Shown here: piece by piece, positions 21,633 to 33,834 of the stretch
How positions within the stretch are numbered: position 1 is the first letter of the stretch
How the letters are laid out: the number at the start of each line of letters is the position of its first letter
NCBI RefSeq assembly: GCF_008831285.2
Contig: NC_045151.1
Location: 6,397,682 to 6,461,681 of the forward strand
DNA length: 64,000 bases
Origin: Nymphaea colorata
Lineage: Eukaryota; Streptophyta; Magnoliopsida; Nymphaeales; Nymphaeaceae
Direction: 5' to 3'
Made by a program: the position numbers and the translations under genes
Notes under the pieces: model-generated
The model's input: only the letters and a program-made list of their open reading frames with translations
Databases searched by the model: none
What the model was told of the DNA's origin: nothing

Positions 21633-24600
21633 ATGGCCGAGGAGATGTCCCTCAAGATCGATGATGCCCTAGACTCGGGCAACAATACCAAGAGCGAGAT
21701 CTTGCCTGTTCAAGTCACCTCCATCCGGCTGAACAAGGATAACTATCTCTCTTGGTCGGCTGCCCTAGAAATTGGGATAACCAGTCGTGGTCGCCTGCCC
21801 TACATTACTGGGGAGAAGCCTGCACCTTCAAAAACCGATCCGCGATGGGCTACTTGGACGTTGGAAGATAGTCAGGTTAAAGTATGGATTATTAGTTCTG
21901 TTTCTGCAGATATTCAGCCTTTGATCTTGCGTAAATCGACTGCCTACGACATGTGGACTGTGCTTGCACGGATGTATGGCCGTAAGAAGAGAGTATTGCG
22001 TACGTACCAAATCAAACGTAGCATATACTCTCTTAAACAGGGTGACTTGTCTGTAGCCGCCTTCTTTGCAGCCCTAAAGACTAAGTGGGAGGAACTTGAC
22101 TACCATGTGAATGATGACTGGCACTGTGGGTCTGATCATGCCTTGTACTGGGACAAAGAATGGATGGATCGGACGTTTCTTTTCCTCGGAGGAGGCTTAC
22201 GCGATGAATTTGAATCCATTAGGAGCCAAATTCTTAATTGTGACGAGGTCCCCGGAATTGAAGAGGTGTATGACCGTGTGGAATCTGAAGAACAGCGTCG
22301 CCAGGTGATGCATATTGACACCAGTCAGGGGAGTTCTCCTTCAGCCTTTGTTAGTCGTGTTTCTGGGATTGGACAGCGTCCTGTTCGGCGGTGTAGCCAT
22401 TGCAACAAATGAGAACATTCTGTTGATTTTTGTTGGGATCTTCATCCTGAGAGGCGGCTTGTCCGGGGTCGTCCTCCTTCTAGCCGCCGGAGTCCTTCTG
22501 TGCCTGAGCCTAGTCAGAGTAGTCCGTCAAATGTTGCCAAATCTAAGCTTTCCTCCGATCAAATCAAAGAACTGCAAGCGTATATCAGCCGGCTGTCTAC
22601 TACTCAGGAGGATACTTCCACGTCTGAGGGGGCTAAGTTAGCCCAAGCTCTCGTGGCTACTAGTGACCAAGGTAATTCCTCACATGGTGATTGGATTGTT
22701 GACAGTGGTGCTACGCATCATATGACAGGGGACCCTAAGATGTTCCAAGAATACAAATTGTCTTCGGGGCAGCAACGTGTATCTATGGCTGATGGTTTTT
22801 CTATCTCTGTGGCTGGAAAAGGGAGTTTGTCCTTGTTAAATAAATACTGTCTTCATAATGCTCTTCATGTTCCCAATATTCCTGTGAATTTGCTATCTGT
22901 CAGCAGTATTACTAAAGAACTGAACTGTAATCTGATCTTTTCTGCTGATCGGTGTTTTCTGCATGACTTGGTGACGGGGCAGAAGATTGAGATTGGTTCG
23001 GCTATTGATGGACTCTACAGACTGCCTGTGCAGGTTGCGTCCGCTCTTATTTCAGCCACTAGTGGACAGTTGTCAGGCGTAGAAGACAGATCTACTATTA
23101 TGCGATGGCACGAGAGGCTTGGTCATCTTCCGTTTCCATTGATTAAGAAGTTGTTTCCTAGTTTGTTTCATTCTGTTTCCATGGACTCCTTCACCTGTGA
23201 AGTGTGTCATTTGGCTAAACATGTTAGGGCCTCGTACCCTATTTCATTCAATAAAACCACTCGTCCATTTGCTTTGGTTCATTCTGATGTTTGGGGTCCT
23301 TCGGGAGTACCCACTTGTCGTGGTTTTCATTACTTTATGACCCTTATTGATGATTACTCCCGTTGTACGTTCGTGTATCTGTTGAAAGAACGTAGTGAAG
23401 TTCCCGTTATTGTCAAAAACTTTGTGGCCTTTGTTGAGACTCAGTTTCAGACGTCTGTCCAAGCTTTTCGCACCGATAATGCTAGAGAGTATGTCTCTCA
23501 ATCCCTAGATGATTTCTTGAAGAGCAAGGGGATTGTTCATGAAACGTCATGTAGTTACACACCTCCCCAAAATGGCGTGGCTGAACGGAAGAATCGCCAT
23601 TTGCTTGATGTTACCCGGGCCCTTCTGTTCCATCGTCAGGTTCCCAAGCGCTACTGGGGTGATGCGCTTCTCACTAGTGCCCACCTTATCAACCGTATGC
23701 CTACCCGTGTGTTGCAGGGCCATTCCCCGTACTCTATGCTTTGGCCTACTCAGAATCCCTGGCCTCTTACTCCTCGGGTGTTCGGGTGTGTCTGTTTTGT
23801 TCATGACCATAGTCCCACCCTCAAGAAACTTGATCCTCGGTCTGTCAAGGCTGTCTTCCTGGGGTATTCCTCCACTCAGAAGGGATACAAATGTGTTGAT
23901 CCTACCACCTCTAAAGTCTATGTTTCCCGGGACGTCACCTTCCATGAACATGAGGCATACTTTCATGTGAATCCTCTTCAGGGGGAGTATCTAGGGCACA
24001 GTAGTGAAGAGTATTCCTCAAATCAGTTGATTCAATTTACGGATTTCTTGGATTACAAGGCCAGTGACAGTGTGGCAGACACAGTCAGAGATGATAGAGA
24101 CCATCACATGGACGAGGGTCTTGTTGATAATCAGCCTACAGCCCGTGATCATTTGTTCGGCCAGGTGTACAAAAGGAAGAAGACAGATGTGATTGAAAAT
24201 GTTGATGTAATCAATCCCAATCCTGTGAGCTCCCCGGATGACCCAAGTCTAATCAATGAAGAGCTTCCTATAGCCCTGCACAAGGGCACCAGGTCTTGTA
24301 CTTCTCATCCTATTCAGAGATTTGTCTCTTATGCGAAATTGAGTAAGAATTACAAATGCTTTATAACATCCTTGTCTAAGTCTGTTATTCCCAGGTGTGT
24401 GGAAGATGCTAGAGAGGATCCTAAATGGCTACAGGCCATGACAGAGGAGATGAATGCCTTGGCAAAGAATGACACTTGGGAAGTTGTGGATATTCCCAAA
24501 GGGACTCATTTAGTTGGTTCAAAGTGGGTGTTCAATGTGAAGTACAAACCAGATGGTACTGTGGAAAGGTATAAGGCTCGGCTTGTTGCAAAGGGGTTCA

Positions 24601-25934
24601 GCCAGAAATATGGTATTGATTATCTTGAAACCTTTGCTCCTGTTGCCAAACTGAAAACTGTGAGGGTCATATTAGCTCTTGCCGTGAAAAAGGGGTGGAG
24701 CATGGATCAACTTGATGTTAAGAACGCATTCCTGAATGGCCATCTAGAAGAAGAGGTCTATATGAGTATGCCTCCTGGATATGTTCAAAGCGGAAAATGC
24801 TGTCATCTCAAGAAAGCCTTGTATGGATTAAAGCAGTCTCCTAGAGCATGGTTTGAAAGACTGAGGATAGTGATGAAGACAAATGGATACAAACAGGGAA
24901 ATGGTGATCACACCCTATTCATTAAGCAGAGAGATGGCCTGGTGAGTCTTCTTCTTGTGTATGTTGATGATATGATAGTCACAGGTGACGATGAAGAAGA
25001 GAAAAAGAAGATGAATGAGAGGTTAGCTGCTGAATTTGATCTTAAAGATTTGGGTAAACTAAGGTACTTTCTGGGGATAGAGATTGTTCGGTCAGAGACA
25101 GGGCTGGTTATGAGCCAAAGGAAATACACTCTGGATCTTCTAAAGGAGACAGGCAAACTTGGGTGCAGACCCTTTCTAACTTCAATGGAGTCTGGTACAA
25201 AGATAAGCATCAAAACTGGTAACATCCTAGATGAGGAAGGAAAAGGGCGGTATCAGAGGCTGGTTGGTAGACTCATCTATCTTACTCTTACTCGCCCTGA
25301 TATTACTTATGCTGTGAATGTGTTGAGTCAGTTTATGCATGCTCCTACTGATTGTCACTGGAAGAGTGCAGAAAGAGTGTTGGGGTACCTAAAGAATGAC
25401 CCAGGAAAAGGGTTACTCTATACTCAGCAAGACCAACTTAATATTGAAGGATACTCTGACGCAGATTGGGCAGGATGTACTGATACTAGGAGGTCTACCA
25501 CAGGGTACTGCATCTTTCTGGGGGGTAACCTGGTTGTTTGGAGAAGTAAGAGACAGGAAGTATGCTCTAGATCCAGTGCTGAGGCTGAATACAGGGCTGT
25601 GGCTATGGGAGTTACAGAAATGTTATGGTTAAAGATTCTCCTAACAGATATTGGTGTTGAAACAGAAGAGAAGATGAGGATGTACTGCGACAACAAGTCT
25701 GCAATTAATCTTGCGAATAATCTCGTTCTGCATGACAGAACTAAACATGTGGAGATTGATCGCCACTTCATACGGGAACGCATAGATTCAAAGGAGTTGA
25801 TCCTACCTTATATGAAGTCTGAAGATCAAATTGCAGATGTTCTAACCAAAGCCTTATGTACATCTCAATTCGAGAAAAATGTAAGCAAGCTTGGCATGTT
25901 TGACATGTATGCCAAGCTTGAGGGGGAGTGTTAA
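21633..25934 (+). pseudogene. Copia gag-pol polyprotein, element 2, one internal stop
   Basis: ATG at 21633 (MAEEMSLKID). One frame of 1433 codons plus the final stop runs to TAA 25932-25934, interrupted only by TGA at 22410-22412 (codon 260). Gag holds the CCHC knuckle at C254, C257, H262 and C267, with the TGA inside it where element 1 has Ser. Protease DSGAT is at D357. The pre-integrase zinc region is at about 490-530. The integrase triad is D552, D615, E651 with the expected 35-residue spacing. RT has YVDD at 1110-1113 and RNase H has D1276 in YSDADWAG. The C-terminus is KLEGEC. Everything downstream of the TGA is open and catalytic motifs are intact. Translation without readthrough would stop within gag. 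Confidence 0.95.
25914..25928 (+). promoter_or_regulatory. Polypurine tract, element 2
   Basis: GAGGGGGAG directly before the 3' LTR, identical to element 1 and again overlapping the last pol codons. A 12-bp-arm inverted repeat precedes it (25886-25920). Confidence 0.8.
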
Positions 25935-26206
25935 CATATCATGTATAGGGAACCAGGTCTGGATCCAGACCCGGTCCCATGGGCACGGGTACCGAGAGTG
26001 GCTCGGTACCCTAGGCGTTTTTCCCTCTTATTTAATCCCACTTATGGTGTAATTGTTGATTAAGTGGAATAACATTTTCTCTCTCCTAGGGTTGTGGTTG
26101 TGCACCTAGGTTAGAGCTTCTCCGTGGTTTTTCACCTCTCTTAGAGGTTTTCCACGTATATTGTGTGTTCCTTTTCTTTCTCTCCATCTTGGTGTGTGTT
26201 TCTACA
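25929..26206 (+). repeat. 3' LTR of copia element 2 (278 bp)
   Basis: Same length as the 5' LTR. Two differences, both transitions at CG sites: CCGGG to CCAGG within the palindrome and TTGCGG to TTGTGG. The right target duplication cgttt follows directly. Confidence 0.95.
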
Positions 26207-26900
26207 CGTTTCAATAATTAATAAGTCAAAAATTCCAAATATTACCTCAACCTCATGAAAAAAAAATTCTTTCTACTTGCTCACAGTACCAGTTTTTTCT
26301 GGTAGCATAAAAGTTATGCTTGACCAGTAAAATTTTCAACTTTCAAGACTGGATTTAGTTTATTTAGTTTATGCAAGATATTGAATTCAAAGATATAACG
26401 TCATGTATATCACAATTATGTTACCGAAAATGGGTACTTGGACACACTTGGGTACCTACTAGAATAGGCCTGAATCAGCCTCTTCAAATCACATTAGAGG
26501 CAAACCGATTCAATTCCATGGCTGATTCAGGGAGTCACATGTCACATTAAACTATTTTTTTAATATGTTTTAGTTTTTTTGTTAATTAATTCATATATTT
26601 TTCATTATTTTAAAAAAAATATTATTTTTTCAAATATTTTTTGGCGATTCACAAACAAGTCGCTTGAATCAGCAAACCAGCCAATTCCAATAATTGGAAG
26701 GCTGGCCGATTCGATTCCTGAACTGATTTAACAAGACTGATAGGCAGACCATTTTTACTCAAAAAAAATATTTTAAACTTCAACAGTTCAAGCATGGAAA
26801 AGAAGCATATGAGAAAAGATTGCAGCATTGCAGAACCTTAACTTCCGAATGAAGTATAGAGATCTGAGATAAATATTTATCATAAAATAAGCATTTATAC

Positions 26901-26965
26901 CATGCATGTATCTTCGGTAAAAACTTGTTCTTCTTTCTTTGGTAGTCCTTCTCATTCATGTTTAC
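26901..26965 (-). CDS. OLA1: OLA1 exon 7, G4 motif exon, residues 228-248
   Basis: Begins VNMNEKDYQRKKNKFLPKIH after a CAG acceptor and ends with Ala plus two bases of a split Trp codon (phase 2) before GTATAA. NMNE replaces the NKxD motif that gives guanine specificity in true GTPases. This is the hallmark of the ATP-preferring YchF subfamily. Intron 7, which follows, carries copia element 2. Confidence 0.93.
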
Positions 26966-28394
26966 CTGTGAGTACAACAGCACGTCAAGCATCACAAAGA
27001 ATGAAAAGCATCACCAAGCAATAAGGAGACTCAAACTTGGTAAACGGCCTTAGGTGTTCTACTAATGCTCCATAAATTCATTTAATAACCTCTCACCAGT
27101 AACCATCTAGCTAAGATACTACAAAAACTTTAGATGAAAAGTTGCTAAACATCAACATTTCACTTGAAAATGCTTCAGAAGACTCAAAATGTCAAAAGAA
27201 CAATATGCCCAATCAGGCACCCACCCTGTCTTAAATGTTATGGCACACCAAGTTTTTCGTAAATTGATAAAAAAAAGATATACTAAGAGAAGTTACGTCC
27301 TTATTATCAGTAGCTACACTGAATATGATTGACAAGCTTCTGGAATGTTAAGATGCTAACCAGTTATCCCAAGTGGAAATCCCAACCAGGCCTACCTTTT
27401 GAAATATAAATTGAGAAAAGAAAGAAAAGTGAACAAGTTCACCATCTATGATGTCACGGGTTCAGCACATTTTACTTGCATAGGTATTCCGTCCAGTATA
27501 ATGAACCAGTGATAGAAGGCATGCAAAACCATGGGCATGTTTCAGCATGCTAATCACTGGCCCAAAATATTGAAGATCAAGATAAACTCGCAAAATTTTT
27601 GAAAGAACATTACAGAGTTGCAGCACAGAAATGATATCTCAAGCACTTGTATCAGCCAATGATCCAAAGTGCAGCATGCGAAGCAAGTCTTAATTAAACC
27701 ATAGAGACCTAAAAAACTGATGGCCTAAATCCTTTTTGAGGATTTTCCTTATGTAATTTTATGGATAGCATATTGCTTAGAAGGTCTTGAGCTATGTCAT
27801 AGGGGTGCTCCTAAATGGCCGCCACACCTGCGTCGCACCCGTGTTGATGCTGGTGCTTCTTTGACACAGCACATCCAGTGGGGTCAGCTGAATCAGGGCA
27901 AAAGTGACCATTTAAATGTGCACCTGACTAAATCAGCTCTAATAAGTTAATATGTAAACATAAATAAATAAGGCTACTAAACAACTAAATAACAATCTAA
28001 CATTGATATATACACACACACACATATAGATACATTCTTGACAGAGGCACAGCCGCACCTAAATTTGTTTTGAAAAATTACTGCATTCGCACCCACACCA
28101 GCACCTATCAACAATCATGAAACAAAAGATACAATTTCCTGGCAAATTTTTCAAGGTCCAAGTCAATATCACAAAGATGGCAAAGCAAATTCAGGGTTTC
28201 AAAAAATTCTGTGCAGAATTTTCAACCTAATTGATGCATAAAGAGGCATGACACGGGTGTCCAAATGTCGATCATGCAGCACAGGGCTATGTCTTGATAA
28301 AATAAAAGAAATGTATAAAAGATCAAAACTATAAAACAAAAACCAAAAATACAAATAAGTCATAAATAAGAAAGAAACAAATAGAATGGCCCAC
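26966..28394 (-). other. OLA1 intron 6 (1.4 kb)
   Basis: Contains one copy of the microsatellite-linked dispersed repeat (about 27998-28112). Nothing else recognised. Confidence 0.85.
27998..28112 (+). repeat. Microsatellite-linked dispersed repeat, copy c
   Basis: TA/CA tract, then GCCGCACCTAAATTTGTTTT, a TGAAAAATTACTGCATTCGC link and CACCAGCACCTATC. The TGTGACATAG end is missing or diverged. Confidence 0.5.
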
Positions 28395-28508
28395 CAAGTA
28401 CACAACAGGCTTTGCAGTGAGCAGCTGGAAAGTATTCAAAAATTCTATATCAGCAGCTTTCCAGTCTCCAAGGCGTACATCTTTTTCCTCTTCAAGCCAT
28501 GCTTTCAC
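28395..28508 (-). CDS. OLA1: OLA1 exon 6, residues 190-227
   Basis: Reads VKAWLEEEKDVRLGDWKAAD and then IEFLNTFQLLTAKPVVYL, the end of the helical insert and the return to the G-domain beta strand before G4. It starts after a CAG acceptor and ends in phase 0 before a GTGGGC donor. The donor is the weakest of the set, but the next exon starts exactly with the expected Val-Asn-Met. Confidence 0.93.
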
Positions 28509-31317
28509 CTGAAAAGAAAATTCAAAACATATGATTTGGACCAGAAGGATCAACTATTTCACGTGACACATCCACAGGTTCACCCCATGTATGCTTCCAC
28601 ATGTGGTCATCAGTGCTTTATGCACCATGAGTTAGGTTTCTGCAATGGCATAAAAAGCGTGACAAGTTCATCCAAAAGCAAGTGAATTTTGTGCTATTTT
28701 ATCCCATAAATAATCCTTTTTTGTTCCAAACCAGCAAAGAGTGCTCCCAAGGCCCTCGTTCATTCAATCAACCAGAACTCTCTCTTTCCATTCTCCATTC
28801 CCTCTTATTAGTTTCTAATAGACCACCTATGCACCCATTTTCTTCCTTCTGCCATTCACTCCTACCCTAGAGTTTCACTTTTAAACAAAACTCACGCTTT
28901 GCTTTAGAGAATGCTTTGTGCCTCATGTCCAAGGATTTCAATCGTCCAGCCCATGATCATGTTTCCATCCTGAGCTTTCACATAGCACATCGAATGGTAG
29001 CATCTGATCCATCATTTCTTACCTTTTTCCCTCTTTCTGTAGAGATCTAACAGCACGGTTCAGAAGCAAGATTGAGCTTCCAGTCACATTAGCAATCCAT
29101 TTGGATGCCTTTTATTTATCTCAAATGACAATTGACAATTAGGAGCTAGCACAAATACCTTAAAAAAGCATAATGTGTCATCAACAAGTATACAAAACCA
29201 ATAAAGGTGACAACACATTAGGTTCTTGTAGAACAAGGACTTTGCATATCAAAAACTAGAAACTGATATGAGATGCACCATTAGTCTTTGGTACCGAAGA
29301 AGAGTGAAAAAAAATCAAAGGAAAACTTGTACTGAAAGGTCAACAGGGGACATTTTCCAGAACATTTTTTTCGTTTTTAACTTTCCAATACACAGCTTCT
29401 CGGTTTGCAATCAACTGAAGAAGAACACTAATTAACGCCAAGGTAGACAAACCATGGGCAGGAGAAGTTGTAGCTAGTCAATGATCCAAACAAGATTTGA
29501 AACGAATTTAAATATAAAAAAGACCTTAAAATAACAATAAATTGAGAAAGCTCACAAGCCAAATTAATAAAAAATCTTCACATATAATTTCTTTACATGA
29601 AAGACGAAGGAAGAAAAGAGATTTTAGGTGGCTCTCGATTAGGCTATACTTGAGCACCTAGGGCTGAAGTTATCACTAGGGAACCTACAGCTTACATGAT
29701 GCCAAAGTGAAGTTGTATTCTAGACTAGGCCCAAAAACATGCCATACTTAGGCATTTCAAAACGACCGGTTAAGAATGCCTCATAATTTTGACTACAAAC
29801 ATCATAAGAACTGTTTCTTGTAAAATTCAAACAACTCACTCTCTCAAACCATTGAATGCTTATTATTGTACATTTAATGAGAAGAAAAATAGAGAAGTGT
29901 TCCAACAACTAATTGTCAAGATCCAGTTACATAATACATGCATACATATATACATCCATGTATGTGTATAGATATATACAAGAAGTGATTTCAACAAATC
30001 CTACTTTTGGCTGCTTTTACTACATCCATAATTTTTAACATTTTTCGCTGACTTTTGCATTCCAAAAATTATGAATCCATAAAGAAACACCTGCAGCAAT
30101 CCCTTTTTTAGAAAACTTACAATTATTTTCACTTTATTATCATCTTCACTTGCGTGCACCATCGCAATGCAGGATCATTTGAAAGTTGAAACCATATCTT
30201 CAAAAATAATAGAAACTAAGACCAAGCACCACAAACTTTTAACAAATGACGACAACTTAGATTAGTCAGACAATGACAGGAGAGTATGAAGCCCTGATTC
30301 ATGGACTTCCCATTTTCAAACAGTCAATATGCAAGATTGAAAAATTTTGCATGTAAATACGAAGTCACATGGACATGGAAAATTTATCCACGTACCCATG
30401 TCAACACTCCAATAGTCTGATACCAGTACTCAGACACGTCAGACACCTTGGATCCAAAACACGTTAAATCGTTCTTCTTTAAAAAAATCCACGAATTTTT
30501 TGTGACATTTTGTATATATACATTAGATGTTATTCAAAATAAACTAAACCCATTTTCTTTTTAACACTAAACCCATTTTCTTTTAACAAAATGGGTTAAC
30601 TTTTGTGGGATTGTGTATACATATTATATTACCTTACATATCCTTGTGGCTTGTACCCACATCTTCCAAAATTGTCGTACCATACACGCATCGTTGTACT
30701 TGTACCATTACCAGTATCCATGTGACTTAGAATAGAAACCTATGGTTACATTGGAAGAATTTATACCGTTTACAGTATAAATGGTCATGGAAAATTTTAT
30801 ATCTTTCATAAGAAAAATGAGTTGTCACGCAGAAAACGAAGGAAACCTCTCCTTGTTTGACCAAAGATTAATACCTCACATACTTAAATTGATGTTTTCT
30901 TCTTCAAAATGACAAAAGTAGCCTTGCACACAACTCCTAAGAAGGTCTAGGAGATGTCAAACATGTATAATGCTATATGGTCAATATTGGGTGTTACACT
31001 CCTAATAATAACACTGGATACATGGGCTTACCATGAAGTTTTCTCAACATTGGTAGTCTTATGTGATGGTCCACAATACATTATGCATTGTAATGCAGAA
31101 CGATACGCAAAATACTAGTTTATCAGCCTTTGCACCTTAAAAACGTAGTAGTTAAAACTTAAAACTTCATTGACATTTTCAAGATATTCCTCTCATAACT
31201 TTTAAATGCCTCCTGGTCTTTGAAACATTCTAGAGAAACATGAAGCAATTGGAAAAATGACAACTGGACAAAATGGCAGTCACCGGCTATCTTGGCTCTT
31301 TCCTGTGAGAAGAAAGA

Positions 31318-31490
31318 AATGAAAACACACACTCTAACATATAATAAGCTAGGGATGTGAAAATAACAACCTTTTCATCTCATTCATAGTTTTGGGGGTT
31401 CACCCTGTCAAACATATATAAGGTAATACAGCCACATGGGCAGCATGGTTTTTGAACCTCTTTGGTCCCTGACCCAACCTATTATAAGTC
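31318..31490 (-). repeat. TRIM-like direct repeat, left copy
   Basis: Shares ATAATAAGCTAGG, ACAACCT, CAATATATA-like and CCTCTTTGGTCC words in the same order with 32206-32385. On the minus strand it has a TATATATG/TATATAAGG-type promoter word. Could be the short LTR of a TRIM or of an internally deleted element. Confidence 0.45.
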
Positions 31491-32205
31491 TTTTTCTTTA
31501 TATATATAACTACAAAGCATGCATGATACTTTGTAACTATCAACACTTTGCTAACAAGAACCTTGTCCACATATATAACTAGAAGGTTCCTCCCCCGTTT
31601 GCATCCTTGCCATGCATTTGTCCCTGTTGTGTGAGAGACTCAGTGGACTGTTGGAATTTCTTGGCACTTAAAATATTGTTCAACCCCAGATACTGAATTA
31701 AGTGGCCTAAATATTTGGGGTATTCCATCTTCATGGCTTGTACATACCTTGTTTGTTAACCCATTTCTATGAAAGGGCCCGATAGAGAATCTAAGAGGAG
31801 GCTACGTACCTTGGATGCTTGTGTTGGAGAATGACATGAGGGTTTATGTGTTTCATGCCATTTTCATTTTTGCCCTTTGACTGCTGGCCGATTATGATTG
31901 GAGCACTAGTTGTCTTGAACTGGTTTTTCTCTTGATTTTGTTGACTATTTCTCTAAACAATGACGTCAATGTCTATTCTCGGTTAAGATTGTATGCACTC
32001 TCTAGTCTACCTCCAACAACCTTTGGCCAAGGTCACTGAAATTCTTCTCGCTCACATCTATTTGGCCTGTGAGTGCTAGACGCTCTTCATCTACCTACAT
32101 TCGAAGGTTCTCCAGGGCAGTGAGAGCTTATCTTCTCGACATTTTGCCCAAGCACCAAGACTAGTTGTCAGTCACCTACTACTTGTTTCTTTCCTATACA
32201 AGAAA

Positions 32206-32385
32206 GGAAAATATGTGCACCGTAACACATAATAAGCTAGGATTAGGGAAGTAACAACCTCTTGATTTTGTTCATAATTTATGGGACTCCCCTTGCACAA
32301 TATATACAAGGTAAATACAATCATGCAAGCCCGAATGGTTCCTCAACATCTTTGGTCCTGGCTAACTTATTACACCTAATATTCA
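32206..32385 (-). repeat. TRIM-like direct repeat, right copy
   Basis: Partner of 31318-31490, about 890 bp away in the same orientation: CACATAATAAGCTAGGATTA, ACAACCTCTTGATTTTGTTC, then ATCTTTGGTCC. The segment between the copies has no open frame of note. Confidence 0.45.
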
Positions 32386-32844
32386 TAAGCCTAATTTCTC
32401 ATAGATCTACATTACATACCTGAATACCTATGTGACTAAGAGATCCATGTTTAACCTTCCAAGCACATATACATGACCTAAAATGGTCATTGATAGATCA
32501 AGCTATTTACACCCCTAAAAAGTCCAGATTAGACTATTGCTTTCGCATATTTTGAGCACATACTCCAGTACAACCTTCGACCCTGGTTAAACCTAATAGT
32601 GACTAAGCAAGATAGCTGCATTGATTGCAGAGATGCGGAAATACAGATACCTGTACCAACAAGCATAGCTACACCAACAAATCAAAGGCAATAAAATATG
32701 CAACAAGTAATCTTGTAAGGCTCAAGCACCTCCTTATGTTGTGAACATAAAAAGGAAATAGATTCAGCACCTAACTTATTACAAGAGATACCATCACGGT
32801 AGTATAATACCTTCCAAACATAAGATTTAAGGACACAAACATAC

Positions 32845-32943
32845 CTTCATGCAGCACTCATGTTCTAACTTCAATTGCTTGTCATTGCTCCTTTTCATGC
32901 TTTTTTCAAGATCCTCCACCTTCCTCTCCATAAACTCTATATC
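32845..32943 (-). CDS. OLA1: OLA1 exon 5, coiled-coil part, residues 157-189
   Basis: Reads DIEFMERKVEDLEKSMKRSN and then DKQLKLEHECCMK, the highly charged helical insert (A domain) that forms a coiled coil in YchF structures. It is bounded by a TTTAG acceptor and a GTATGT-type donor, both phase 0. The adjacent cysteines (CC) near the end are not typical of the family but fall in a variable stretch. Confidence 0.93.
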
Positions 32944-33834
32944 CTAAACACAAAATGAAAGAAGGAACATGTAACCTTTTGAAATTTTTGCAAAAAAAAA
33001 AAGTAAACAAACAGAAAGAAAATTGTAGGTAACAATAAGGCTCTACCAGCAAGAAGTACAATGATAATTTTGAACCCATAAGAAGCATCCTACAGTTAAT
33101 TGTAGGTTTTTACTAGTTTTGTGAAGATATAATGTTGGAACCTGCATTGCAGTGGTGTACATTGATTTTTTGAACATTGAAGAAGCAGCCAAGCTTTTTG
33201 AACAAGAAGAGGCTAGAGAGCAATGGAATGTTGGCAACATTCCAACAGAAGGGATAGAAGCAATTAATGAAGAAAATGATGCAAATGACTAGGATTATCA
33301 TTGAATCGTGAAAGATGAAAAATATATGTTTTGAACTTATGAATTTTGATGTAATCTAAGTCTTAAGAGGCTAAGACTCCAAGTCCTAAGACTCTTAAGT
33401 CCTAAGATTCTATAAAATTTTCATGTTTAAAATTGTGATGGATGCTTATTACGTTATTATGAATCTCTGATTTCTTATTTTTTAATGTGTTGTTGATATA
33501 CATGAATGTTCCTTATGTATGATGATTTTTTTACATTGAATACATTTTTCTTTATTTTTCCAGTTTTTTTATTTTTTATGAATTTTTCTCTATTTTTTCT
33601 GATTTTTAATATTTAAATCAAAAAATAATTTTACGATATGTTACATTAAGTTTGCGATACAGCGTATAGGTTGGCCCGACCGATACGCATTACGCTATGC
33701 CTTTAACAACATTTGTATGAGTTGTAAACTCGAAACTATAGTATATTTCTTGTTGAATTGACGATTGATATCATGATTTGCAATTTTGAATTTGTTATTT
33801 GATAATTTTGTGGTTTATACTTTATAGACAATTA

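Larger units (their letters stand above)
20985..26206 (+). mobile_element. Copia LTR retrotransposon, element 2 (5222 bp), nearly intact
   Basis: Complete structure with 278-bp LTRs, PBS, gag-pol, polypurine tract and 5-bp target duplication cgttt at 20980-20984 and 26207-26211. It is clearly related to element 1 at protein level, but its LTR sequence differs enough to make it a sister subfamily. It lies in OLA1 intron 7, antisense to the gene. The LTRs differ at two positions, so the insertion is recent. The only coding lesion I see is one TGA in the gag zinc knuckle. Confidence 0.97.
20795..26900 (-). other. OLA1 intron 7 (6.1 kb) with copia element 2
   Basis: Bounded by GTATAA at 26900 and AAAG at 20795. 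Without the element the intron would be about 0.88 kb, so the insertion lengthened it roughly sevenfold. The non-element part (26212-26900, 20795-20979) is AT-rich with nothing else recognised. Confidence 0.9.
28509..32844 (-). other. OLA1 intron 5 (4.3 kb)
   Basis: Contains a TRIM-like pair of direct repeats (31318-31490 and 32206-32385). The part from 28.5 to 31.3 kb is AT-rich without a recognisable gene or element. Confidence 0.85.
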
